A stretch of 16,810 nucleotides of DNA from Bacteroidales bacterium. Lineage in GTDB: Bacteria; Bacteroidota; Bacteroidia; Bacteroidales; F082. The notes under the pieces were generated by a model. It made no database searches. It was given only the letters and a program-made list of their open reading frames with translations, and was not told the DNA's origin. Positions 1-6,065 of this stretch are shown here, piece by piece. Where the stretch lies: assembly GCA_024689285.1 (NCBI GenBank), contig JAILDR010000174.1, forward strand, positions 1-16,810, given 5' to 3'. Every line of letters starts with the position of its first letter. The stretch's first letter is position 1. The position numbers were made by a program, and so were the translations under genes.

Positions 1-312
1 CTGCATCAGCCTTTCGCCAATCAGGATGGCGGTGTCGTAGTTCATCTCCTCGCACGTCCATGAATACACCTTGGCCCGCAGCACGTCGGCATCAACAGCC
101 GACATGTTACCCACGATTTCAGCCGAGTCGATAATCAGCAGGGCTCTGTCGGGGTCGAAGGCGTAGGCTTCCATAGCCGTTTCCTGGGTGTAGAGCGTGT
201 CGGAAGGTTGCGCGACGCGACCTCCACCCGAGTCGGAAGAACCACCGCCCGTGCAGCCTAACAGCATGAAAGCCAGAACAAAGAATGATATGATGATGCG
301 TGATGCTTTCAT
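1..312 (-). CDS. Partial lipoprotein N-terminus, possibly the sensor part of a membrane regulator
   Basis: The first 104 codons of a gene that reads leftward off the window. It starts at the ATG at 312-310 and stays open to position 1. Residues 1-20 form a lipoprotein signal: a short basic start, the hydrophobic run IIISFFVLAFMLL and the lipobox LLGC with Cys20. A Gly/Ser-rich spacer (TGGGSSDSGGG) follows. From about residue 47 the protein looks helical, with motifs such as ALLIIDSAEIVGNMS and ADVLRAKVYS. From memory these resemble the TPR-like periplasmic regions of Bacteroidota lipoprotein regulators that continue into a transmembrane helix and a kinase or AraC-type output domain. That continuation lies outside the window, so this part is inference. 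The gene is divergent from the RNA methyltransferase gene, and a TATTTTTG element lies at 347-340 on its strand. The lipoprotein call is firm; the regulator call is weak. Confidence 0.75.
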   Translation of the reverse strand, partial: MKASRIIISFFVLAFMLLGCTGGGSSDSGGGRVAQPSDTLYTQETAMEAYAFDPDRALLIIDSAEIVGNMSAVDADVLRAKVYSWTCEEMNYDTAILIGERLMQ

Positions 313-339
313 TTCGGAACAGTTTACCATTGAGAGGCG

Positions 340-347
340 CAAAAATA
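340..347 (-). promoter_or_regulatory. Bacteroidota -7 element for the leftward lipoprotein gene
   Basis: On the minus strand this reads TATTTTTG, an exact match to TAnnTTTG, 27 bases upstream of the lipoprotein ATG. I see no well-placed -33 TTTG. It is half of a mirrored pair with the element at 359-366. Confidence 0.5.
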
Positions 348-358
348 GGAATTTTTCT

Positions 359-366
359 TAATTTTG
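359..366 (+). promoter_or_regulatory. Bacteroidota -7 element for the RNA methyltransferase/transporter pair
   Basis: TAATTTTG matches the Bacteroidota -7 consensus TAnnTTTG and ends 19 bases before the ATG at 386, leaving a short 5' leader. No convincing -33 box is seen at the usual distance. Confidence 0.5.
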
Positions 367-385
367 CGCCCACAAACGATAAATT

Positions 386-1156
386 ATGATTACCAGCAAG
401 ACCAACCCCAAGATAAAGAACCTCGTACGGCTGCAAAAAGCATCCGAGCGCCGCGAACAGAACCGCATCCTCATTGAAGGGCAGCGCGAGATTGAGCGGG
501 CACAGGCCTGCGGCTTCGAGATAGAGCAGCTCTACGTCTGCGAGCCGCTGCTGCGCACACCTAATCATATTAAGGCCGAGATGACGGAGACCGTCACCGA
601 AGAGGTCTTCGATAAAATTGCCTACCGCGAGGGCAGCGACGGGCTGCTGGCTGTAGCCAAGCCTAAATACAAGAGCCTCGACGAGTTCAAGCCGCGAAAA
701 GACGCTCTGATTATCGTGCTAGAGACCGTCGAGAAGCCCGGCAACCTGGGTGCCGTGATGCGCACCGCCGACGCTGCTGGCGTGGATGCCGTCATCATCG
801 CCGACCCCGCCACCGACCTCTACAACCCCAACGCGATACGCGCCAGCATAGGCTGCCTCTTCAGCGTGCCCGTCTATGCCTGCTCCACAGAAGAGTGCAT
901 CAACTGGCTGAAAAAGAACGGCATCACCATTTACTGCACCTATCTGAAAGCTTCCATCGACTACCTCGACGCGGACTTCCGCAAAGCCTCCGCCCTTGTA
1001 ATGGGCACCGAGGCCACGGGCATCTCAGAGGCTTGGGTTGAAGCCGCCGACCAAAACATCATTATCCCCATGAATGGCATCGCCGACTCGCTCAACGTGT
1101 CGGTCACCACCGCCATCGTCACCTTCGAAGCCGTCCGCCAACGCAGAAAACCATGA
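386..1156 (+). CDS. TrmH/SpoU-family RNA 2'-O-ribose methyltransferase
   Basis: A 256-residue SPOUT-class enzyme expected to transfer a methyl group from S-adenosylmethionine to a ribose 2'-OH in rRNA or tRNA. Residues about 7-95 are the substrate-binding L30e-like domain, beginning NPKIKNLVRLQKASERR. The catalytic knot domain carries all three SpoU motifs. Motif 1 is EKPGNLGAVMRTADAAG at 116-132, with Asn120 and Arg126. Motif 2 is VMGTEATGIS at 205-214, with Glu209. Motif 3 is IPMNGIADSLNVSVTTAI at 227-244, with Asn237. The length is normal for the family. The exact RNA target (RlmB-like, TrmH-like or other) cannot be decided from sequence, so no symbol is given. The ATG at 386 lies just downstream of a TAATTTTG promoter element. 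Its stop overlaps the start of the next gene in an ATGA, which predicts translational coupling. Confidence 0.93.
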   Translation: MITSKTNPKIKNLVRLQKASERREQNRILIEGQREIERAQACGFEIEQLYVCEPLLRTPNHIKAEMTETVTEEVFDKIAYREGSDGLLAVAKPKYKSLDEFKPRKDALIIVLETVEKPGNLGAVMRTADAAGVDAVIIADPATDLYNPNAIRASIGCLFSVPVYACSTEECINWLKKNGITIYCTYLKASIDYLDADFRKASALVMGTEATGISEAWVEAADQNIIIPMNGIADSLNVSVTTAIVTFEAVRQRRKP

Positions 1157-2076
1157 AAAAGGACTATCTCCTACTCCACCTCTCCGTGTTCATCGCGGGT
1201 TTCACAGGCGTGTTGGGGCGACTCATCACCTTAGATTCCGCCGTCCTTGTTTGGTGGCGCATGGCTGCTGCGGCGGTGATGATGTGGATATTTCTGACGG
1301 TATCGCAACGGCGTAAAACGGACGCACGCGGTGCGTCCCTACGGAGGTATGGGTTCAAGGATGTTTTACAGATGGGCGGCGTGGGCATGTTGCTTTGCCT
1401 GCATTGGGTGTTCTTCTATGCCAGCATCAAGGCTTCAAACGTCAGCATCGGCGTAGTGTGTTTCTCGTTGGTGGGCTTCTTCACGGCTTTGTTTGAGCCT
1501 ATCATCAACCGGCACCGCTTCTCGGGCCGCGAGTTCCTCTTCAGCCTGCTTACCATCATGGGCATCTGGCTCATCTTCCAGTTCGACGCGCGCTATCGCT
1601 TGGGCATTGCGTTAGGCATGGTCTCTTCGGCCTTATACGCGCTGTTCGCCATCACCAACCAACGGGTCGGAAAACACTACGAGCCCAAGAACATGCTGCT
1701 GTGGGAGATGGTGGGCGGTCTTATCGGCCTGACTTGCCTGATACCTTTTTATAATAGGTTCATTCCCGTCGGGCGGCTCTATCCCGTCGGGATGGATTAT
1801 CCTTATTTGGCTTTCATGGTGGTCGTCTGTACCATCGGGCTTTGCCTGCTGCAAATCATTGTGTTGCAAAAGATTCCAGCCTTCACCGTCAACCTGACCT
1901 ACAACCTGGAGCCCGTCTACAGCATCATCCTCTCGATGTTCATCTTCAGCGAATACAAGGAGTTGAATTACTCATTTTGCATCGGCATCGCGCTGATTAT
2001 CTTGTCGGTTGTGCTACAAACGGTTTATTCAATTAGAAAAGCAAAGGAACAGCAGACGTCATTGCGAACGAAGTGA
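1153..2076 (+). CDS. EamA/DMT superfamily transporter
   Basis: A 307-residue inner-membrane protein built from two EamA repeats with about ten hydrophobic helices, of the drug/metabolite transporter superfamily. Typical landmarks are LHWVFFYASIKASNVSIG in the first repeat and AFTVNLTYNLEPVYSIILS in the second. The substrate cannot be predicted; members export amino acids, metabolites or drugs. The start codon overlaps the methyltransferase stop by 4 bp, so the pair is co-translated. Two oddities stand out. A perfect GGACGCAC/GTGCGTCC hairpin (1320-1338) is embedded in frame in the cytoplasmic loop after helix 2 and encodes the polar segment RRKTDARGASLRRY. The last six residues (TSLRTK) and the stop codon come from a palindromic repeat (2057-2157). 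The protein therefore appears remodelled by repeats without loss of its reading frame. Confidence 0.9.
   Translation: MKKDYLLLHLSVFIAGFTGVLGRLITLDSAVLVWWRMAAAAVMMWIFLTVSQRRKTDARGASLRRYGFKDVLQMGGVGMLLCLHWVFFYASIKASNVSIGVVCFSLVGFFTALFEPIINRHRFSGREFLFSLLTIMGIWLIFQFDARYRLGIALGMVSSALYALFAITNQRVGKHYEPKNMLLWEMVGGLIGLTCLIPFYNRFIPVGRLYPVGMDYPYLAFMVVVCTIGLCLLQIIVLQKIPAFTVNLTYNLEPVYSIILSMFIFSEYKELNYSFCIGIALIILSVVLQTVYSIRKAKEQQTSLRTK
1312..1343. repeat. Short palindromic repeat inside the transporter coding sequence
   Basis: GGACGCAC (1320-1327), a GCG loop, and GTGCGTCC (1331-1338) form a perfect 8-bp stem. Flanking CGTA (1312-1315) and TACG (1340-1343) are also complementary. Similar GGACGCAC...GTGCGTCC sequences are, from memory, common dispersed repeats in gut bacterial genomes. 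It is read in frame as part of a cytoplasmic loop. Confidence 0.6.
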
Positions 2077-2157
2077 AGCAATCCAGTAGCGTCTTTTCTG
2101 GATTGCTTCGTTCCTCGCAAATCGCCAGATTCGACGATACGAAGTGAGTCAATGACG
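2057..2157. repeat. Nested palindromic (REP-like) element between convergent genes
   Basis: The element is bounded by perfect 8-bp inverted ends, CGTCATTG (2057-2064) and CAATGACG (2150-2157). Inside is a perfect 12-bp stem, GAAGCAATCCAG (2075-2086) with CTGGATTGCTTC (2098-2109), around an 11-nt loop. TTGCGA (2062-2067) also pairs with TCGCAA (2115-2120), extending the fold. The wording CGTCATTGCGAACGAAGTGA is, from memory, typical of a dispersed repeat found in many bacterial genomes. It spans the stop codon of the transporter gene and lies just ahead of the 3' end of the convergent nuclease gene, so its RNA hairpin could also protect or terminate both transcripts. It has no protein of its own and is presumably mobilised in trans, if at all. 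Confidence 0.75.
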
Positions 2158-2167
2158 CAAAGCGACA

Positions 2168-3157
2168 TTATTTCACGGGAGCCATATTCACCTTCACAAA
2201 TACTGGATAATGATCTGAAGGATTGCGGCGGATGTGGTTGTCGAACGAAATCTCCTGCGGGGCGTCGGAAGCCTTGAGGGTTTCATCCGTAGCGTCAGGC
2301 GTCCAGTAGCTGTTGGTCAGCACACCGTAAGCTTCCACGTTGACGGAGGGCGACACAAACACATGGTCGATGCGGCTCTTGGTGAAGTATTCAGTCTTGA
2401 AAGCGTTAAAGGTACCGTTCTCAGCGAAACGGATGCGGGCGGCATCATACGAGTCCTTCAGCAAGCCCGATTTCGTGAAAATCGTGTAGATTTCATCGTT
2501 TTGGTCCACGTTGAAGTCGCCGGTAAGGATGACGGGCTGGCCTTGTGCAATCTCACGGATGCGGTTCACCACTAATTTGGCGGCCTCGCGCCGAGCCACC
2601 ACACCGACGTGATCCATGTGGAGGTTGAAGTAATAGAAGGTCTGTTGCAGCACCCTATGCCTACGGTTGAAGAGTCCGCGACGCTGAGCCTTTTGCGTCG
2701 CCTTTACTGCAAACTTGCCCCAAGTGCAAATGCGGATGCAAGCCGCGTCCCAACCCAGAGCAGGCTTGTCGGGTGTCTCATTGAGCCAAAAGTCGCCGTG
2801 ATCAAGGAGTTGCAGTTTGTCTTTCTTATAAAAAATGGCCTCATGCTCGCCGCCCTGTTTGCCGTCGTCGCGACCGATACCGATGTAGTCATAGCCATCC
2901 AAAGCCTTCTGCATATCACAAAGTTGGCCATAAAGCACCTCCTGTGTGCCGAAGATAGCGGGAGCCATGAAGTTCACCTGATCGCAAATGACCTGGCAAC
3001 GTTTGTTCCAAGCCTCGCCTTGCAGACTGTCGTTATGGTTCTTATAGCGGATGTTATAGGAACCGACGAGCATCTCCTGGGCAGAGATTGAGAAAGCGAA
3101 TAAAAAGAAAAAGCCAAAAGTCAGCAGACTTTTCCAACAAACAGCGTAATTTTTCAT
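2168..3157 (-). CDS. Exported endonuclease/exonuclease/phosphatase-family hydrolase
   Basis: A 329-residue secreted metal-dependent phosphoesterase of the EEP (DNase I-like) fold. Residues 1-26 are a signal peptide with hydrophobic core LLTFGFFFLFAFSI and an SAQ cleavage site. Family motifs run in order: GSYNIRY with Asn35, GTQEV with Glu73, NLHMDHVG with His180, LTGDFNVDQND with Asp214 and Asn216, RIDHVFV with Asp264 and His265, and NPSDHYPVF with Asp315 and His316. All catalytic and metal positions are therefore present. The substrate is unknown: DNA, sugar phosphates and phospholipids are all seen in this fold. The start at 3157 is chosen because the frame upstream offers only a TTG (3184) that lies within the promoter element, and ATG 3157 begins the signal peptide exactly. 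A basic insertion at residues 151-173 lengthens the loop before the His180 strand. The gene converges with the transporter gene and diverges from pckA. Confidence 0.9.
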   Translation of the reverse strand: MKNYAVCWKSLLTFGFFFLFAFSISAQEMLVGSYNIRYKNHNDSLQGEAWNKRCQVICDQVNFMAPAIFGTQEVLYGQLCDMQKALDGYDYIGIGRDDGKQGGEHEAIFYKKDKLQLLDHGDFWLNETPDKPALGWDAACIRICTWGKFAVKATQKAQRRGLFNRRHRVLQQTFYYFNLHMDHVGVVARREAAKLVVNRIREIAQGQPVILTGDFNVDQNDEIYTIFTKSGLLKDSYDAARIRFAENGTFNAFKTEYFTKSRIDHVFVSPSVNVEAYGVLTNSYWTPDATDETLKASDAPQEISFDNHIRRNPSDHYPVFVKVNMAPVK

Positions 3158-3181
3158 TTTGTAAAAGGGTTTAATCAGTTG

Positions 3182-3189
3182 CAAAAATA
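3182..3189 (-). promoter_or_regulatory. -7 element for the exported phosphoesterase gene
   Basis: The minus strand reads TATTTTTG (TAnnTTTG) 24 bases upstream of ATG 3157. A TTTG at 3207-3204 lies upstream but only 14 bases away, closer than usual for a -33 box. Confidence 0.5.
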
Positions 3190-3241
3190 AAAAACAATCA
3201 CCTCAAACACCCATTTTTCAGAAAAAAAGTCATTTTCCATA

Positions 3242-3270
3242 TTGCACAAAAGAATATTTCCCTACCTTTG
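3242..3270 (+). promoter_or_regulatory. pckA promoter with -33 and -7 elements
   Basis: TACCTTTG at 3263-3270 matches TAnnTTTG exactly. A TTGC at 3242-3245 sits 17 bases upstream, in the normal place for the Bacteroidota -33 element. The ATG follows 27 bases after the -7 box. This is the best-formed promoter in the window and fits a highly expressed metabolic gene. Confidence 0.7.
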
Positions 3271-3297
3271 CAAACAATTCAACCAAACGTATCAATT

Positions 3298-4929
3298 ATG
3301 GCAAAAAACATTGAAGAAATCAAAGCCGCATTGGCCGCATACGGCATCACCGGCGCAAAGGAAATTTACTATAACCCGAGCTACGAGCAACTCTTCAAGG
3401 ACGAGATGAACCCCGCCCTCGAAGGTTTCGACAAAGGCGTATTGACTGAACTCAACGCCGTCAACGTGATGACGGGCATCTACACTGGCCGCTCGCCCAA
3501 GGACAAGTACATCGTGATGGACAAGAACTCGAAGGACACCGTGTGGTGGACCACCGAGGGCTACAAGAACGACAACCACCCTATGAGCGAAGAGGTATGG
3601 GCACAAGTGAAAGACCTCGCCAAGAAACAGCTCAGCGGCAAGAACCTCTATGTGGTCGATGCTTTCTGCGGTGCCAATAAGGACACCCGCATGGCCGTCC
3701 GCTTCATCATGGAAGTGGCCTGGCAGGCCCACTTCGTGCTCAATATGTTCATCAAGCCCACGGCTGAGGAACTGGCTGAATTCAAGCCGAACTTCACCGT
3801 CTACACCGCCTCGAAGGCTAAAGTGGACAACTACAAGGAACTTGGCCTGAACAGCGACACCTGCGTGGCCTTCAACGTCAGCAGCCGCGAGCAGGTGATT
3901 CTGAACACCTGGTACGGTGGCGAAATGAAGAAAGGCATGTTCTCAATGATGAACTACTACCTGCCACTACAAGGCATCGCCGCCATGCACTGCTCAGCCA
4001 ACACCGACATGAAGGGCGAAAACACAGCTATCTTCTTCGGTCTGAGCGGCACGGGCAAGACCACCCTTAGCACCGACCCGAAGCGTCTGCTCATTGGCGA
4101 CGACGAGCACGGCTGGGACGATGAAGGCGTGTTCAACTTCGAAGGCGGCTGCTACGCCAAGGTCATCAACCTCGACAAGGAAAGCGAGCCCGACATCTAC
4201 AACGCCATCAAGCGCAACGCCCTGTTGGAAAACGTCACCGTCGATGCCGCTGGCAAAATCGACTTCAAGGACAAGAGCGTGACCGAGAACACCCGTGTCT
4301 CCTACCCCATCGAGCACATCGAGAAGATTGTGAAGAATGTGCGTCCCATTTCGGCTGGTCCCGCCGCCAAGAACGTCATCTTCCTCAGCGCCGACGCCTT
4401 TGGCGTGTTGCCTCCTGTCAGCATCCTGACGCCCGAACAGTGCAAATACTACTTCCTGAGCGGCTTCACCGCTAAGTTGGCCGGCACCGAGCGCGGCATC
4501 ACCGAGCCCACGCCGACCTTCAGCGCCTGCTTCGGACAAGCCTTCCTTGAGCTGCATCCGACCAAATATGCTGAGGAACTGGTGAAGCGTATGGAGAAGA
4601 GCAATGCCAAAGCCTACCTCGTCAACACCGGCTGGAACGGCACAGGCAAGCGTATCAGCATCCGTGACACCCGTGGCATCATCGACGCCATCCTGGACGG
4701 CAGCATCGAGAAGGCCCCGACCAAGATGATCCCGTACTTCAACTTCGAAGTGCCGACCGCATTACCCGGCGTCGACCCGAACATCCTCGACCCGCGCGAC
4801 ACCTACGCCGACAAGAACGCATGGGAAGAGAAGGCCAAAGACCTCTCCTCGCGCTTCATCAAGAACTTCGAGAAGTTCACGACGAACGAAGCCGGCAAGG
4901 CCCTTGTGGCTGCTGGACCGAAATTGTGA
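3298..4929 (+). CDS. pckA: ATP-dependent phosphoenolpyruvate carboxykinase
   Basis: A 543-residue cytosolic enzyme interconverting oxaloacetate plus ATP with phosphoenolpyruvate, CO2 and ADP. In fermentative Bacteroidota it commonly runs in the CO2-fixing direction and feeds succinate and propionate formation; that is knowledge of the group, not visible here. Motifs seen are [11 protein letters not shown] (63-73) with the substrate-binding Arg65; Lys212 and His231 as manganese ligands; P-loop GLSGTGKTT (248-256); [10 protein letters not shown] (266-275) with the metal-binding Asp268; [11 protein letters not shown] (368-378); and the nucleotide-contacting [14 protein letters not shown] (446-459). 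Length is normal for the ATP-type family. The start is ATG 3298; an upstream in-frame TTG at 3268 falls inside the -7 promoter box and cannot be the start. The gene is monocistronic, divergent from the phosphoesterase gene and followed by a hairpin at 4992-5021. Confidence 0.98.
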   Translation: MAKNIEEIKAALAAYGITGAKEIYYNPSYEQLFKDEMNPALEGFDKGVLTELNAVNVMTGIYTGRSPKDKYIVMDKNSKDTVWWTTEGYKNDNHPMSEEVWAQVKDLAKKQLSGKNLYVVDAFCGANKDTRMAVRFIMEVAWQAHFVLNMFIKPTAEELAEFKPNFTVYTASKAKVDNYKELGLNSDTCVAFNVSSREQVILNTWYGGEMKKGMFSMMNYYLPLQGIAAMHCSANTDMKGENTAIFFGLSGTGKTTLSTDPKRLLIGDDEHGWDDEGVFNFEGGCYAKVINLDKESEPDIYNAIKRNALLENVTVDAAGKIDFKDKSVTENTRVSYPIEHIEKIVKNVRPISAGPAAKNVIFLSADAFGVLPPVSILTPEQCKYYFLSGFTAKLAGTERGITEPTPTFSACFGQAFLELHPTKYAEELVKRMEKSNAKAYLVNTGWNGTGKRISIRDTRGIIDAILDGSIEKAPTKMIPYFNFEVPTALPGVDPNILDPRDTYADKNAWEEKAKDLSSRFIKNFEKFTTNEAGKALVAAGPKL

Positions 4930-4955
4930 TTTGGTTTCACGCTAGAATTATTTCA

Positions 4956-4980
4956 CGCAGAATACGCAGAAATCGCAGAA
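4956..4980. repeat. Short tandem repeat, CGCAGAA three times
   Basis: CGCAGAA occurs at 4956-4962, 4965-4971 and 4974-4980, a 9-bp period with variable two-base spacers. TTTCACGC is also duplicated at 4935-4942 and 4951-4958. It lies between pckA and its putative terminator. The function is unknown. Confidence 0.5.
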
Positions 4981-4991
4981 CTGTAAGAATG

Positions 4992-5021
4992 AACGAGCCG
5001 CTCCAATTGGAGTGGCTCGTT
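4992..5021 (+). terminator. Putative pckA terminator hairpin
   Basis: AACGAGCCGCTCC (4992-5004) and GGAGTGGCTCGTT (5009-5021) form a 13-bp stem with one G-U pair and an AATT loop. No strong U-tract follows, so it may act as a transcript-stabilising 3' end or a weak terminator. It lies 63 bases after the pckA stop. Confidence 0.6.
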
Positions 5022-5033
5022 GTGCGTTATCCC

Positions 5034-5081
5034 TGCGCATGGTCAAAGATTTTGGAGTTTCTAAGGTTGCGTATGGTCAAA
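5034..5081. repeat. Pair of 14-bp direct repeats ahead of the DUF6263-like gene
   Basis: TGCGCATGGTCAAA (5034-5047) and TGCGTATGGTCAAA (5068-5081) differ at one position and start 34 bp apart. They lie about 37 to 84 bp upstream of the -7 element at 5118. They could be a regulator-binding pair or a trivial duplication. Confidence 0.4.
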
Positions 5082-5117
5082 ATTGACGAAATTTAATCCC
5101 TATGCTGATTTTTTTGG

Positions 5118-5125
5118 TATTTTTG
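5118..5125 (+). promoter_or_regulatory. -7 element for the DUF6263-like gene
   Basis: TATTTTTG matches TAnnTTTG and is followed by a 74-base AT-rich leader to the ATG at 5200. No clear -33 box was found at the usual distance. Confidence 0.5.
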
Positions 5126-5199
5126 CACCTAAATTATCAATAGCAATCAGACTAACAATTACAATTCTTAATCAATAAATCAAATTAAATCCCTTAAAA

Positions 5200-5991
5200 A
5201 TGAAGAAAACCATTAGAAAATTCGCTCCCGCAATGCTCGTTCTCATAGCATTGGCATCCTTTTCATTCATGGCCAAAGATGGCGTCACACTTAGACTCCA
5301 ACCCAAACAAGGCCAGACCTACACCGCCAACTCAAAAGTGAACGCTATGACCATGATCGAAGTGCAAGGCCAAACCATGAACATGTCGCAATCGTTTGAG
5401 ATCAGGCAATCGGCCACCGCTAAGGAAGTCACTAACGAGCAAAGCACTATCGAAACGAAAATCTAAGCCATCAAAATGACGATGTCGCAAATGGGCATGA
5501 AGCTCGAGTACGACTCGGAACATCCTGAAAAGACCAGCCCCATGCTGGCGGGCCAAACCAAACAGTTTGAAGAGAGCCTGAACAAAGTGGTCACCGTCAA
5601 CTATGACGCTCTGGGCAAAATCATTGGCGAAGACACCGATCTTGACATGAACCAGCTGTCAAATGTCATCATCGAGCTCCCCGAGGAAGAGCTTTCTGTG
5701 GGCAGCAAATGGAACTCCAAGAAATCGCAGAGCGTCAGCAACACCGAATTCAATGTGAACATGGAGTACACCGTCACTGCTATCTCAAAGAAGAGCGTTG
5801 ACATCAGCTTCACGGGCAGCACCGATTCCAAAGACATTACCGGCACCTACAGCGGAACAGCCTCTCTCAATCCACAAACGGGTATGATTATTAGCAGCAC
5901 GACGAAATCCAACGTCTCTATGACCATCAACGAACAAGGCATGAGCATGCCTATTACCGTGGTCGGCACCTCGACGGTCGAAGTCAAATAA
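5200..5991 (+). pseudogene. DUF6263-like secreted protein interrupted by one in-frame stop codon
   Basis: One reading frame of 264 codons encodes an exported protein, but codon 89 (5464-5466) is TAA. Residues 1-25 are a signal peptide (MKKTIRKF, then a hydrophobic stretch ending SFSFMA). The text continues in the same frame on both sides: ...QSTIETKI, stop, AIKMTMSQMGMKLEYDSEHP..., and ends TVVGTSTVEVK. The Met/Thr-rich beta-strand style and the C-terminal GTYSGTASLNPQTGMIISS segment resemble the DUF6263 family, from memory. Family function is unknown. The stop is explained by one base change from CAA, GAA or AAA. The rest of the frame is undamaged, so the lesion is either very recent, a sequence error, or tolerated. 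Re-initiation at ATG 5476 would give a 171-residue fragment without a signal peptide. Promoter and terminator look intact. Confidence 0.8.
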
Positions 5992-6010
5992 GGTCGACAC
6001 ACAGCAAAAG

Positions 6011-6046
6011 AGAAAAGCCCGCTGAATTGCTTCGGCGGGCTTTTCT
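6011..6046. terminator. Strong bidirectional terminator between convergent genes
   Basis: AGAAAAGCCCGC (6011-6022) and GCGGGCTTTTCT (6035-6046) form a perfect 12-bp stem around a 12-nt loop. The GC-rich core is flanked by an A-run and a T-run, so it works as an intrinsic terminator in both directions. It ends the DUF6263-like transcript from the left and the dnaN transcript (stop at 6066) from the right. Confidence 0.88.
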
Positions 6047-6065
6047 GTTCTAACTGTCATGCTAA

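Noticed and set aside
1765..1791. CCCGTCGGG repeated at 1765-1773 and 1783-1791 as an inserted repeat
   Set aside because: The encoded PVG-containing loop has normal length for EamA proteins, and two 9-mers are weak evidence of insertion.
3158..3184. TTG start extending the exported phosphoesterase by 9 residues
   Set aside because: The TTG overlaps the TATTTTTG promoter element, and the extension would bury the signal peptide that starts cleanly at ATG 3157.
3268..3297. TTG start giving a 10-residue longer PEP carboxykinase
   Set aside because: The TTG lies inside the -7 promoter box TACCTTTG, upstream of any plausible transcription start. ATG 3298 gives the family-typical N-terminus.
3994..4557. 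Long open frame on the strand opposite pckA
   Set aside because: It is antisense to a complete pckA, lacks any domain or signal, and reflects codon bias. The same applies to the other antisense frames in the window.
5464..5466. Programmed readthrough or a reassigned TAA codon
   Set aside because: TAA ends other genes here (for example the permease), and no recoding signal or structure is evident around the codon. Mutation or error is simpler.
5476..5991. A separate 171-residue gene starting at ATG 5476
   Set aside because: It is in the same frame as the signal-peptide ORF that ends 9 bases earlier, and the family-like sequence runs across the stop. One broken gene explains both better.
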